From Fragilaria crotonensis (taxonomy: Eukaryota > Bacillariophyta > Fragilariophyceae > Fragilariales > Fragilariaceae), in assembly GCA_022925895.1 (NCBI GenBank), contig JAKSYS010000576.1, forward strand, positions 1 to 41,080: DNA of 41,080 nucleotides. Reading direction: 5' to 3'. Below, one piece after another: positions 1 to 9,629 of this stretch (its first letter is position 1; every line of letters starts with the position of its first letter). The notes under the pieces are model-generated. The model made no database searches, was not told the origin of the DNA, and saw only the letters and a list, made by a program, of their open reading frames with translations. A program made the position numbers and the translations under genes.

Positions 1-1
1 C

Positions 2-775
2 AAGACAACCATTGTTGTGGGAATCATAGGCTACCCCAACACGGGCAAGTCGAGCATCATCAACGCTCTCAAACGAACCAGAGCTGTTGGTGTCAGTCCT
101 CGACCAGGGTTCACCACAACCATGCAAGAAGTGCTTCTGGATAAAAATGTTCGTCTTCTCGACAGTCCTGGTGTCGTGTTCGACGATAAGTCCGCAATGC
201 TTGGAAATTGTGTAGATGCTGATTCTATCGAAGATCCTATTCCCGCTGTTGAGCAACTCATTACAAGATGCAACCCAGCGTCACTGGTCATGACGTACAA
301 TATTCCAGCATTCCCACCGGGTAATGTCATGATGTTTCTTGCCATGGTGGCACGGTCGTATGGACGTGTCCTCAAGGGAGGCATTCCCGACAAGGTTGGT
401 GCAGCAAGAGCTGTTTTGAGGGACTGGAATTCGGGGAAAATCCCTTACTATACTCCTGCGCCATCGACCAAACTAGTTCCTGAAGACGCCGTCGTCGTCA
501 AGTCGTTTGGAAGTGTGTTTGATGTGAGCAAGTACGATGACGAGGTGCTCAATTCTCTCAAGGAGACGGATGAGATGGATTTTGTTCAACTGGAAGAAAA
601 TATGCGAGATGACGACGAAGATGAGGATGATGGCGATATCTTTGAGGACGACGAAGATGATGATGAAGACGACGATGATGACGAAGATATGGACGAGGAC
701 GACGCGGACGAACCCAAGCACGTTTCCAGAAATGAATTGAAGGATGCGGATGACTATGATTTTGATGAGTCATAG
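2..775 (+). CDS. GNL3: Nucleostemin/GNL3-family nucleolar GTPase, 3' part
   Basis: This is the C-terminal part of a circularly permuted GTPase of the nucleostemin/GNL3/Nug1 type, a nucleolar factor for large ribosomal subunit assembly. The reading frame is open from base 2, so the start and the permuted G4/G5 motifs lie before the window; the codon at 17 is GTG inside the frame, not a start. Visible are the P-loop GYPNTGKSS, the switch region PGFTTTMQE and the G3 motif LLDSPGVV, followed by the family's helical tail (KGGIPDKVGAARAVLRDW and the GKIPYYTPAP stretch). The last 60 residues are a long Asp/Glu tract ending in DYDFDES. The C-terminal acidic tail fits a nucleolar, rRNA-proximal protein. 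The frame is intact to its TAG stop. GNL3 versus GNL3L or Nug1 cannot be decided from this fragment. Confidence 0.88.
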   Translation, partial: KTTIVVGIIGYPNTGKSSIINALKRTRAVGVSPRPGFTTTMQEVLLDKNVRLLDSPGVVFDDKSAMLGNCVDADSIEDPIPAVEQLITRCNPASLVMTYNIPAFPPGNVMMFLAMVARSYGRVLKGGIPDKVGAARAVLRDWNSGKIPYYTPAPSTKLVPEDAVVVKSFGSVFDVSKYDDEVLNSLKETDEMDFVQLEENMRDDDEDEDDGDIFEDDEDDDEDDDDDEDMDEDDADEPKHVSRNELKDADDYDFDES

Positions 776-1196
776 TCCACAAAGAACCCTCTATAGCAGC
801 ATAACCAATAACTGTTATGTTGTTGCGAAACAAGTTGCGCTGTGCGAGGTCCATGCGGTCCGTGCAGATTAGAATGATAGGACAGCGACACATCGGAATA
901 AGGCCACCCCGAGCTGGATTTTCTGCACTGGAACCGGTTGACTCACAAGAAGGTGATGCAACCAATAGAGTGCCATGACAAGCCCCTTTGTACCAGGGAA
1001 TTTTGTCGAGGGAATAACGAGACTTCATAGTCGACGAGTCCACAACTCTGATTTGATGCCTAGTTCTCAGCAATCCTATGCAATCACGTGATGCACTAGT
1101 GTTCCCTATAGTTTTAGGTGCATCCTCATGTAATCTTATACCTCCATGACGATTGCCAATAGATTATCCTTCATACGTACAGGTTCAGCGGGGCCA
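776..1196. other. Intergenic region between GNL3-like gene and LEO1-like pseudogene
   Basis: About 420 bp between the GTPase stop and the edge of LEO1 homology. Short frames on both strands show no family motif. I see no RNA gene. Confidence 0.5.
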
Positions 1197-1857
1197 TGAT
1201 GATTGTTGGTGAAGACATCCATGCAATCCCAAATCATCGTCGTCGTCAAATATACTCGACTGAGACTACCGTAGATGGGTAGAGGAAACTGTATCTCATT
1301 CAAAGAGTCATATGATTCATCAGCATCATCAGCATCATCGTATTCATCAGAGCCATCAGTGCACCCAGTGCAACAAGAGCAATCAGATGCATCAGAGTCA
1401 TCACTGCCGCCAGTGAACTCCCCTTCTCTGGCATCGTCATTTTCCATCGATGGGTGCTCCCTCTCCTTGGATCCTCGTTGGTTGCAGACAGCAACGACGA
1501 TAGGAGCGTGGCATGCTGGGAGGAAATAGACGCAACACATTCCACGACTTTGGGGCCCGGCTGTTCTTCTTCGTTGTCGTTGCTGGTGTCGCCGTTGTCA
1601 TTTGCACTTCTTGGAATGGCTACAAAATTGCTCAGATGGAGAACACCGTCGGATTCTCGCTGATCGCAGTTGTAGAGTTGCGACCCAACGTGCAACAGCA
1701 TGGTACCATCGTCCGTCTCAACCAGAAACCCAAACAATTTTGGCGGCGTTGCATCCTCCTTGGAACGGTCGAGATTTTCGTCGTGGGATTGCTTGTGCTC
1801 ATCTTCTTGTAGTTCGTCGTCTGAGGACTCTTCCACAACGAGCTCGTCGAACGACAT
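1197..1857 (-). pseudogene. Degenerate second copy of LEO1
   Basis: This minus-strand segment is a broken paralogue of the LEO1 gene at 4928-6337. The start context and first codons match LEO1 (ATG at 1857, then acidic SSDDELQEDE, compare SSDEELQDEE). The long central acidic stretch and the first half of the Leo1 core are deleted. The frame then resumes with DGTMLLHVGSQLYNCDQRES, matching DGSMTLHVGSEVFLCDQRES, and continues to EEEQPGPKVVEC. Near position 1450 the frame shifts: the SMENDD...GGSDDSDASD tail, matching SMESDD...GGDDSDDEEQ, lies in another frame. A TCA/TGA-rich repeat at about 1313-1345 interrupts the tail. DNA similarity runs through the LEO1 3' end and a few bases into the flank (about 1197-1262 against 4899-4977). 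No complete Leo1 domain remains, so loss of function is likely. The paralogy is seen directly; decay is inferred. Confidence 0.82.
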
Positions 1858-2892
1858 GGTTAACGAAAGATTTTTGCTGTTATGTGGGCAACCTGAGCAA
1901 TGGATCAAGACAAAGAATAGTTACTTCGAGGACTGAAGGGCTTTCGAGAAAATACTTTTGTGCACTGCAGTAAATAGGGTATATGTAAAATGTACAAATG
2001 GAAGCGTGTAGATCTCGAGTAGATCGAAAATGTAGAGTCGGAGTCGATATCGGCGTATGTAGAAATGTGATTCAAATGGAAGTGCGTGGCCAGTTCGGAC
2101 CAAGTGGATCGAAACCTTGGAAAAAACCAGATGTCTTGCGTACTTGCGCTGATGTTTTGAAGTATTTAGCCGGTGCCTCCGTCGAATGCTGAAATCCATT
2201 GTATCCCAAACATCCTTTCGTATATTGTATATATATTGCAATAACGTCGACGATCCAAGTTACGATCCGAAGTGAATTGAATGCCGGCTGACGTAGATTT
2301 CAAACACAGTTGGATCCCAGATGGTCATCAAACCCAGATTCCGACGATGCACAATGCACAGTAACCATCCGACTGTACTGTACCGGTTACCCATTTCAAT
2401 TGTACTACAGTACATGCATGATATTGTTACCTGCTTGTAGGGGACGATATCTCTAACATGATGAGGGGAAAAGAGGGGGCTGGGTTCTATATTTCGAGCT
2501 AGTAGGCCCACCATTCACAAAAACAAGAATGTTGACTGCACGTTCACATAAAGAGCTGCTGTCCAGCGTTATGTAAAAATTGGGTATGCAAACTGCAAAC
2601 ACACATGCATACAGTACGAAGTACAAACTATATATTATAAATTATTCATATATGTATATGCATAGTACTAGTAGGACAACATACTGTAGTAACACAAACA
2701 CAAAAACCACGAAGTCGAGTGAGTCGAAAAGCAATCGAACTACCGTGCTTGTACCGGTAACCGCTACTGGTAGTCAGCGTAGTGTCACATTTCAGGAATC
2801 CTTCGAACTTCGAACACAACAGGATTCCTCGATGTGTTTGAATCGGAGCCCAAATTCGGCGCCATCTCCAGTATTCTGTCACCAATATCATC
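1858..2892. other. Intergenic region, AT-rich in its second half
   Basis: About 1 kb with no supportable gene. It contains TACTGTA/TACAGTA heptamers at 2376, 2406 and 2682 of the kind repeated in other gaps of this window, and an AT-rich stretch at about 2620-2665 upstream of the next gene. Confidence 0.5.
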
Positions 2893-4506
2893 ATGTCCAA
2901 GTTCAGCGGAACTTCCAAGCTCCACAAGGAGCTGCAGGTTGTTGCAGCCTTTGCTGCATATGAAAAGTGTTGCAAAGGTGACGCCATGACGGCCACGGCC
3001 ATTGAAAGTAGCATGGAGAGGCAGTACTTTGGCGACCCCACTGATCTTGACTCTATCGGTCTGGGAGAGCAGCTCGTTCGAGGTCTCGGCATGTTTGCTG
3101 GTCTTTATAAGGAAGAAGAGAGGAGTGGTACTGTAAGACACAGTGCTGGTATTGGAGGAGGAGGCGGTGATGATAACTTGCTTCGATCTCCGCCACCGAC
3201 GAAGAGGACGATGCTTGTCATGAAACCCGCACTTCATTGTCTTGGAGAACACAAAAGGATTGTTGTTGGTGGGACTACAGGCATCAGTCTGTCCATGATG
3301 TTGGCCAAAGGAGTGACGGACAAGGAGTCAAAGAATGTTCGAGGTAGGTCGCTCCACAGACGAACAAAGGAGGCTATCAAAAACTGTCAAATGGCTCTGG
3401 ATATTGTACTTCGTCATGACAGCCCCTACAAGAGCTGCGCATTGACTGGGATCTTGCCACCCGGCATGTGTTTTGAGAATTACTTGCTCTTTGTTCGCCA
3501 AAAGATGTTTATTGAATTGATGATGCCGCATCGCAGCTCGGAATTAGTGGAGGTGGAACAAACGACGGACGAAATAACGACAACAACTGCAACGCCAATG
3601 ACAACAACGACAGACAGTAGTGATGCTGTCCCTTTAATCGCCACGTCCATCATGCCGGAGAACTGGATGTTTCCAGGGTTTATAGTTTTTTCTCTGTTTG
3701 GTCCAATTGTCGAATCAGGGATGAGACATTATCAATCACATCTCCTCGTGATCAAGCCAAACGATGGCACTTTGAGTGGGAAGAGACTTTTGACATCGGA
3801 CAACATCAACGACAACAATAACACTAGCAACAAGAAGCAGAAATGTCACACAGAGCAAGTGGACGTGGAACCTGGTGGCGGACCTCTCAATCATTCCTCT
3901 TCACCCGGAAATAAGAAGCTCACAGTGAGTCAAGGGGTCCAGACGGCAGCAACGGAGCAGTCCGAGTTGCTACAGGAAAGTGCTGACGAAAACGGAACCG
4001 GTGGTGGGAACAGACTCTTGTCAACGGACAACAATAACAACAGCAACAACAAGAAGAAATGTCACACAGAGCAAGTGCAGATGGAATGTGATGACGGACC
4101 TCTCAAGCATTCCTATTCGCCCGGAGATAAGAAGCTCACAATGAGTCAAGAGTTTCAGATTGCTGCCACTGAGCAGTCCAAGTTGCTACAAGAAAGTCAC
4201 GAAGAAAACCTGTATAACGATCGTCTCGTGTCGATGCACACTACAAAGGTCGAAGGTTTGAAAGTTCGGATCGAAAATGTCAAGTTTCTGTTTCTACATT
4301 CGGGCACTGATGATCCTGCTAGAGTGGGATACCTGCAGAAGCTAAAAGTTCTCAACGAAGAACTCGAGGAAGCGTTGCAGGAACTCAATGAATGTGAGAT
4401 TGCGATTGTCGAATCTTTGAAAAGAAAGCGTAACCGCGAAAGTGACATTAAGGAGAACGTGCACGACAACAACACGGGTAATGAGGGGCAGAACCTCTAT
4501 ATCTAG
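2893..4506 (+). CDS. Unrecognised 537-aa protein with Asn-rich duplicated module and C-terminal coiled coil
   Basis: I do not recognise this family. The ATG at 2893 opens a clean 537-codon frame ending in TAG. Residues 1-215 look like a folded domain with Cys and several hydrophobic helices (for example LHCLGEHKRIVVGGTTGISLS at about 115). About residues 220-250 are Thr-rich. Residues 296-439 hold two tandem copies of a roughly 70-residue module, each with an Asn/Lys-rich start, a KKCHTEQV or KQKCHTEQV motif, an SPG-KKLT segment and an ATEQS-LLQES end. Residues 440-520 are predicted from heptad-like spacing to form a coiled coil rich in Leu, Glu and Lys, followed by a basic KRKRNRESD stretch that could be a nuclear signal. 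It converges with LEO1 across a 421-bp gap. A nuclear scaffold or regulator is possible but is a guess. Confidence 0.7.
   Translation: MSKFSGTSKLHKELQVVAAFAAYEKCCKGDAMTATAIESSMERQYFGDPTDLDSIGLGEQLVRGLGMFAGLYKEEERSGTVRHSAGIGGGGGDDNLLRSPPPTKRTMLVMKPALHCLGEHKRIVVGGTTGISLSMMLAKGVTDKESKNVRGRSLHRRTKEAIKNCQMALDIVLRHDSPYKSCALTGILPPGMCFENYLLFVRQKMFIELMMPHRSSELVEVEQTTDEITTTTATPMTTTTDSSDAVPLIATSIMPENWMFPGFIVFSLFGPIVESGMRHYQSHLLVIKPNDGTLSGKRLLTSDNINDNNNTSNKKQKCHTEQVDVEPGGGPLNHSSSPGNKKLTVSQGVQTAATEQSELLQESADENGTGGGNRLLSTDNNNNSNNKKKCHTEQVQMECDDGPLKHSYSPGDKKLTMSQEFQIAATEQSKLLQESHEENLYNDRLVSMHTTKVEGLKVRIENVKFLFLHSGTDDPARVGYLQKLKVLNEELEEALQELNECEIAIVESLKRKRNRESDIKENVHDNNTGNEGQNLYI
3778..4209 (+). repeat. Tandem in-frame duplication inside the 537-aa gene
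   Basis: Two direct copies, 3778-3993 (216 bp) and 4006-4209 (204 bp), are separated by 12 bp. They start GGGAASAGACT and end in GAAAAC. Both keep the reading frame; the length difference is a multiple of three and falls mostly in the Asn/Lys-rich part. Divergence between copies is moderate, so the duplication is not very recent. Confidence 0.85.
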
Positions 4507-4927
4507 TTGTAGCCTCTAAACTAGTTGGGGGTTTACATTGTATTCGTCCACCTATAGATTTGTCGCAGGCCACTTCACTTTGTTCCTTATGTTCGCAATG
4601 ACAAAGTGCGTCACGAATTTGGACCGAACGAAGTCAAGTCTGAGCATACTAACGCACGTAATGCCGCCCACAGTCTGTTCACAGCGAATGACTCTTCCTC
4701 TTTCATCAACCCAGCTACACCACCATCGTCGTTTTATGTGAAACTGTTGTCACACTTTTCCACACTCGGATATATTCCGAGTATTCTCTTATTGCAAATT
4801 ACGAAACAGATCAAACAAGAATGTAGGGGCGAAGTTAGCTTATGTCAAGACTGTGCGGACCGCCAGGCTCAACTCTTTATCTCTGCAAGAAGGGCTGTGA
4901 TTGTTTGAACAGACATCCATCCCATCC
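4507..4927. other. Convergent intergenic region before LEO1
   Basis: A 421-bp gap between two converging genes. No gene, RNA or clear repeat is visible. Confidence 0.5.
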
Positions 4928-6337
4928 CTAATCTTCATCATCGTCGAACATATTTGACTGAGCCTTCTTAGGTTTCTTCAGAGCAACTTGTTCCTCGTCA
5001 TCAGAGTCATCACCGCCCACGTTGAACTCCTCTTCTCCTTCATCGTCACTCTCCATCGATTGGCGTGCTCTCTTCTTCGTATCACGCATGGCAGCAAGTC
5101 TTCCCCGGCTCCAGCCGACATCCTCATCGTCGTCATCATCTTCCGACGCATAATCCACGTCATCATCCACGGGACGATCTCTTCTCTTGAGATCTTTGAT
5201 ATTGACAGAATCGTAGTTCGCGTCTTGTTCTTCCATGTACCGCCGGTTCATACCTGGTGTTCGTCGCGTACTTCCCGAGGTGTAGTGTCGAGTCGTATTC
5301 TTGCGCGCCTGTGCCTTGTCCAGGTCTGTCTTTTGGCGGATGCGTTCTTCCTTGAGCTTTTCGGGATCTTCGTTCGTCACATATGCGGCAATAGTGGCAC
5401 GCTTGGTCGTCTTTTGACGAACGGCAACGGTCAGAGCCTTGTGCGCTGCAGACTGCAATGACGAGGGGCGAGCAGAAAGCTTGGAGATTGGGCCCATACA
5501 TTCCAAGACTGTGCCACCCGGCTGCTCGTCTTCGTTGTCGTCATCGTTGTCATCGTCCTTTTCCGTTGGAAAGGTTGCCTTTTGGCTCAAATAGAGGTAT
5601 CCATTCAGACCTGGGTATCCGGATTGGCCAGATTCACGCTGATCACAGAGAAAGACTTCCGACCCAACGTGCAACGTCATGCTACCATCGTCCCACTTGA
5701 CCAGACGCGCATTCGATTCACGCATCAGTTTTCCATCCCTGGAACGAACGAAATTTCCGTCTTTATCCTTTTGATACCTCCAGCGAATCATATTGTGAAC
5801 GTATCCATTGTATTCCGCTTCTTCATCTTCAGGCTTGAAGGTGTCAACATCAAACGGTTCTGGTTGAATTCCAACAACATTTGGTAATTTGGTAATGTGC
5901 AGAGTGGTGTCTGCACTGGGTCGCTTGGAATTCAGGACAGTCATTTTCTTTGGTCGTCTCAGTTTTGGAGGAGAATCCGATGCAGGTTTGGTAGGGGCAG
6001 CGGAACCAACAATGCCTTCTCCATCATCGAATTCAACATCTTCCTCATCGGGGCTATACACGACCTTTTTCTGTTCTGTTGATGCTTTTTCGTTTGTCTT
6101 TGTAGGACCTCGATCGTTTGACACGTTTTTGTCGTCGTCGTCATCGTCATCATCGTCATCGGCTTCGTCGATTTCAATGGTTCGTTTAGGAGCCTCTTTC
6201 ACTTTTGCTTCCCCGTCATCGTCATCATCGTCATCGTCGTCAAAGTTGCCTTGAGTTACACGCTTCTTAGGTTGCTGCTCTTCATCTTGCAATTCTTCGT
6301 CTGAGGAGTCGTCGTCAAAGAGCACATTGGACGACAT
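4928..6337 (-). CDS. LEO1: LEO1, subunit of the PAF1 transcription elongation complex
   Basis: Leo1 is a subunit of the nuclear PAF1 complex, which travels with RNA polymerase II and supports elongation and histone modification. I start at the ATG at 6337 (MSSNVLFDDDSSDEELQ), because the upstream 101 codons in frame begin without an ATG and look non-coding; this gives 469 aa. Residues 1-115 are acidic with two Asp runs. The Leo1 core spans about 143-345: LHITKLPNVVGIQPEPFD at 146, then the EYNGYVHNMIRWRY segment at 175, WDDGSMTLHVGSEVFLCDQR at 215 and the charged helix TNEDPEKLKEERIRQKTDLD at 321. The C-terminus is acidic and ends MFDDDED. This layout is typical of the family and no frameshift is present. 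It is divergent from EAPP. A broken copy lies about 3 kb away. Confidence 0.93.
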   Translation of the reverse strand: MSSNVLFDDDSSDEELQDEEQQPKKRVTQGNFDDDDDDDDDGEAKVKEAPKRTIEIDEADDDDDDDDDDKNVSNDRGPTKTNEKASTEQKKVVYSPDEEDVEFDDGEGIVGSAAPTKPASDSPPKLRRPKKMTVLNSKRPSADTTLHITKLPNVVGIQPEPFDVDTFKPEDEEAEYNGYVHNMIRWRYQKDKDGNFVRSRDGKLMRESNARLVKWDDGSMTLHVGSEVFLCDQRESGQSGYPGLNGYLYLSQKATFPTEKDDDNDDDNEDEQPGGTVLECMGPISKLSARPSSLQSAAHKALTVAVRQKTTKRATIAAYVTNEDPEKLKEERIRQKTDLDKAQARKNTTRHYTSGSTRRTPGMNRRYMEEQDANYDSVNIKDLKRRDRPVDDDVDYASEDDDDDEDVGWSRGRLAAMRDTKKRARQSMESDDEGEEEFNVGGDDSDDEEQVALKKPKKAQSNMFDDDED

Positions 6338-6670
6338 GGTCAGCAACACCTTTATGGAGCCAAGCGTGAAGGGACCATCGGGTGTTGTCCGTACCAGGTG
6401 TACACGTAAACCACGTAGTGAGATAGTATTATCCGAGCACCCTATGGTAGTACTGTTCTCCTGTATCCAGTATCCTGTATTTTTGGTACTACAGTACAAT
6501 TGGGACTTGGGATCACGCAACTCTCTCATAGCGTGATCTGGCGTATGATTCTGTATACTGTAGTACTGTAGAGTCCGAGTAGCTAGGAGTACTGGTAATC
6601 GCTCGTGCAAAAATTGTCCCCTTCCTGTCTGATTCGACACACTTCCCTCAACGTTTGATTAACCTTGACA
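6338..6670. promoter_or_regulatory. Shared divergent promoter region of LEO1 and EAPP
   Basis: The two start codons are 333 bp apart on opposite strands, so both promoters must lie here or overlap. The region holds three TACTGTA/TACAGTA heptamers (6491, 6556, 6564). No TATA box is obvious. Shared control is inferred from geometry only. Confidence 0.55.
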
Positions 6671-6779
6671 ATGGCTGAACAATTGCGTCCCCAGCAGCCG
6701 GAGCAAGGCCCGCATGTAGCACCGAATGATCCAGCCATCGTGTCAGCCGGAGAATCTGACAATCCACATCATAATGCAC

Positions 6780-6830
<51 letters not shown>

Positions 6831-7312
6831 CTCTGAAATACAGCATGGATGATCCGTTGTACGGTGCCAACCTCGATGACGAAGATGAAGCTTGGGTATA
6901 CCAGAATTTACGATCGGGCGTCGCCGAGCCTGTTACTGTTGTGCGCCGAACGAGTAATGGACGTGGAAAGAATGACCAACTGGAACAAGCAAAACTGTTG
7001 CGGCCCCGTGATTCGGATGCTGTCCTGAGTTGTCCGTGTTGTTTCACCATTGTTTGCATGGATTGTCAACGACACGAAACGTACACGAATCAATACCGAG
7101 CCATGTTTGTGATGAACATTTGTCTCCAATCGAAACTAATTTATGACAATCACAGCAAGCAGTTAGTCGAAGCAACCATGGATTTGGATGAAAATGACAC
7201 AACTACCGAGGTTTATCATTCCGTAAACTGCCTGGAGTGTAAAACGCAGGTGGCAGCCTTGGATATGAAAGAGGAAGTTTATCACTTTTTTGGATGTTTG
7301 GCATCGTCGTGA
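6671..7312 (+). CDS. EAPP: EAPP-like (E2F-associated phosphoprotein) zinc-motif protein
   Basis: This matches the E2F-associated phosphoprotein family, small nuclear proteins tied to E2F-dependent transcription and cell-cycle control in animals; the role in this lineage is unknown. The ATG at 6671 is the first Met (the frame extends two codons upstream from a TTG), giving 213 aa. The N-terminus is Gln/Pro-rich, followed by a 15-residue Asp run and the family segment MDDPLYGANLDDEDEAWVY. The diagnostic core is near residues 115-150: LSCPCCFTIVCMDCQRHETY then QYRAMFVMN. A second Cys pair (CLECKTQVA) and the ending VYHFFGCLAS also fit EAPP. The Cys pairs CPCC, CMDC and CLEC probably bind zinc. 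The ORF is intact. Confidence 0.9.
6782..6826 (+). repeat. (GAC)15 microsatellite coding poly-Asp in EAPP
   Basis: Fifteen perfect GAC triplets in frame encode Asp15. The purity at DNA level, with no synonymous GAT, suggests recent slippage expansion and likely length polymorphism. Confidence 0.95.
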
Positions 7313-8078
7313 TCCATGCATCTATACACACTATGCACACGGAATGTACATTAATACTCGCAGTGCCGTCTGGTAACATAGGAAACTTACAAGTCATGAT
7401 TTCTTCTGGACTAGATTAGATGCGGGTTCCTTTGGCAACATCGACAGGAACTGGTTCTTTCAAATCAACCCCAGTGGTCCTCATACGCGGCAGACGTTTC
7501 CCACATCCACCACAGGAGTTCAAGTTGTTTGCCTCAATCCTAACGAAAGCTGGTAAATGGTTGGATACCCCTGTATCGAGCAATGTGATTCGACAGTTGC
7601 TATTGTCGTGAAGGGGAAAAATAGGTCTGGATGCTTCGGACCCTTAGAAGTGAATCACCTCCGTTGCTGCTTTGCCTTCTCCATTCTAGTTCTTTTAATT
7701 CAAGCACTGTACAGTCGTCGTAAGGTACAACTGTACACTGGTGAAAAGGTTTCGCTCGTCTGGACCTCCTCCGGTTTGAAGGAGTGAGATCAAGAACTCC
7801 AGTATCAAGAATGTAACAGGTACATGTACTGTAGTACTACTACCAGAGATACAATCCAGTTCCACCGTCCAAGGTACAAGTACTAGGTACTGGAAAAAAT
7901 GTTACGGGGGCATGTGACGATGACGAAGAACTTCGAACGAAAAACAAATGCATTGAACAGGTCGGGAGCATCATCAATCCAAGCCCTTTCATATGAACTA
8001 TAAACGTTCTCACTGCTATGCTTTCTCGACTAGAGTTTGTGGACAGTGTTGAGTAAACACTCGTTCCGTGTCAATCTA
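7313..8078. other. Intergenic region upstream of the HtrL/YibB-type gene
   Basis: About 760 bp with no supportable gene. A TACTGTA heptamer lies at 7827 within a tract rich in GTACT repeats (about 7820-7890). Confidence 0.5.
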
Positions 8079-9170
8079 ATGCTACGACGGCATCGATCAT
8101 TGTCGACACCCCTCACTCTTCCAACGATTGCTACTCCCGCAGCAGCTGACAACGAGGATCGCTCGCGGAGTCTCGGTACCACTCAACGTAATGAACGAAA
8201 TCTGGATGATGACTCCCCTCTTTCCTCCCGCGAGCTTCTCATCATGGGTCAGAATCACATTTTGGCATTTTTAGGGTTCATGTATGTCACGCTCCTTGTA
8301 TGTCGTCTCGGTTGGGGGTGGACTCCTGGACGAATGCCTCCCATATCAATCGATATGCTACCAGTACCGAAACAAAATATAACAATTGTGACTGCCTCCT
8401 ACAATAATGTTCCATCAGAACGTGACTATTGGTCTCGGATTCAGCGTTTCTCGACGTTGCACGATAATATGATTATCTTTGTCACGTCTCAAGATCAAAT
8501 TCCTTTGTTTGAAAAACTTGGACGTGGTCGACCCAACATTCGGATCCTACTTCTTCCTCTGAAACAGGCGAGTGTTGTCAAGGATTTTGGTGGCATGGAT
8601 TTTTGGGAACAGCAAGCGTCTCTTGATCCTGATGAGCCATATCGTCATCGTCATGCTTCCAAGGAGGACTACATCATTTGGAATGAGAAGGGTCATTTCC
8701 TTCAACGAGCCGTGGACCTCAATCCGTATGACTCGGATTTCTTTGCATGGGTTGACATGAGATATTTGAGGGATTCCCTGTTGGAGAATCAGCGCATGAT
8801 TCGCTTCTTGCCCACCAGGTTAACGCGACAACAAGCCATCTTGCTGGATGTTCGCGCACTAGGAGTAGAGGGCGGTCAGAAGAAGTACTTTGGCAGTGGC
8901 TTTGTTGGAGGGTACAAGGAAGGGATCACTCGATGGATCAAGGAATACTATACCGTCCTCGATGCCAATCGTGATCGATTTTTAGGCAATGACCAACCGT
9001 GGATGTGCCAAGTCTGCAGTCGTAATCCTGGACTCTGTTGGTGGGTCGAGCCTCGTGATACGTATGGAGATCCGTGGCATTACATGGCACCGTTTCTACA
9101 CGGTGTTCCATGTATGGAATTTCAGATCATACTCGACACGCAATTCGAACTAGTCGACTGTATCTGCTAA
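8079..9170 (+). CDS. HtrL/YibB-family protein, type II membrane, putative glycosyltransferase
   Basis: The protein resembles the HtrL_YibB family, poorly characterised proteins often encoded near glycan-synthesis genes and thought to have a glycosyltransferase-like fold. I use the first ATG (8079, 363 aa); the frame extends 14 codons upstream to a TTG. A single hydrophobic segment at about residues 60-79 (HILAFLGFMYVTLLVC) preceded by polar residues predicts a type II signal anchor with the domain in the Golgi/ER lumen. Family hallmarks are the TIVTASYNN strand, the WNEKGHFLQRAVDLNPY segment, FFAWVDMRYLRD and, later, FGSGFVGGYKEG and GNDQPWM. The Asp in WVDMRY is a candidate metal or sugar-nucleotide ligand. 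The ORF is intact and has no intron visible. Substrate is unknown. Confidence 0.75.
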   Translation: MLRRHRSLSTPLTLPTIATPAAADNEDRSRSLGTTQRNERNLDDDSPLSSRELLIMGQNHILAFLGFMYVTLLVCRLGWGWTPGRMPPISIDMLPVPKQNITIVTASYNNVPSERDYWSRIQRFSTLHDNMIIFVTSQDQIPLFEKLGRGRPNIRILLLPLKQASVVKDFGGMDFWEQQASLDPDEPYRHRHASKEDYIIWNEKGHFLQRAVDLNPYDSDFFAWVDMRYLRDSLLENQRMIRFLPTRLTRQQAILLDVRALGVEGGQKKYFGSGFVGGYKEGITRWIKEYYTVLDANRDRFLGNDQPWMCQVCSRNPGLCWWVEPRDTYGDPWHYMAPFLHGVPCMEFQIILDTQFELVDCIC

Positions 9171-9629
9171 TCAAATGGATGATGCGACCACACATTGACT
9201 TGTCCGCGCTCCTGACGGCAGAAAACGAGACACATTCCTTGGTCCTGGAAAGTTGACATTAACAACAAGACGAGACTGTATTCTTGGTTGTAGTGTCTTG
9301 GCTGCTGTAAGAAATTCAATTCTTCATGCTGTGCATCAAGTGGATACTGACTTCATTCGATGCGCAGTTGAAATGCATTTCGGCCGTATGCGATAAGTGC
9401 AAATTTTGGACATTGGAGCCCAGCCTGTTCTTGACGACGATGAGACTCTGATGCTACAAGGATCAACAGATGGTGCTTGCACAACGTTGAGTCCATATGT
9501 GATCACAGGTTGATAAAACCGCACATTAGTTATCTACGGGAGTAGATGCGCACATTGTTAATACCGGCAATAAATGTTACGTTACGTTGTGAACCGCCGT
9601 TCTAGGATGTACCGTTGCGCTCATGGAAT
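9171..9629. other. Intergenic region between convergent genes
   Basis: About 460 bp between the HtrL-type gene and the end of the ankyrin gene. Nothing recognisable. Confidence 0.5.

Noticed and set aside
473-721. Minus-strand hydrophobic frame with Ile/Val runs
   Set aside because: It is the antisense of the Asp/Glu tract of the GTPase gene.
5889-6254. Plus-strand Ser-rich 121-codon frame
   Set aside because: It is the antisense of the LEO1 Asp runs (GTC/ATC read as Ser); no independent support.
6769-7059. Minus-strand Ser-run frame over EAPP
   Set aside because: Antisense of the (GAC)15 tract in EAPP.
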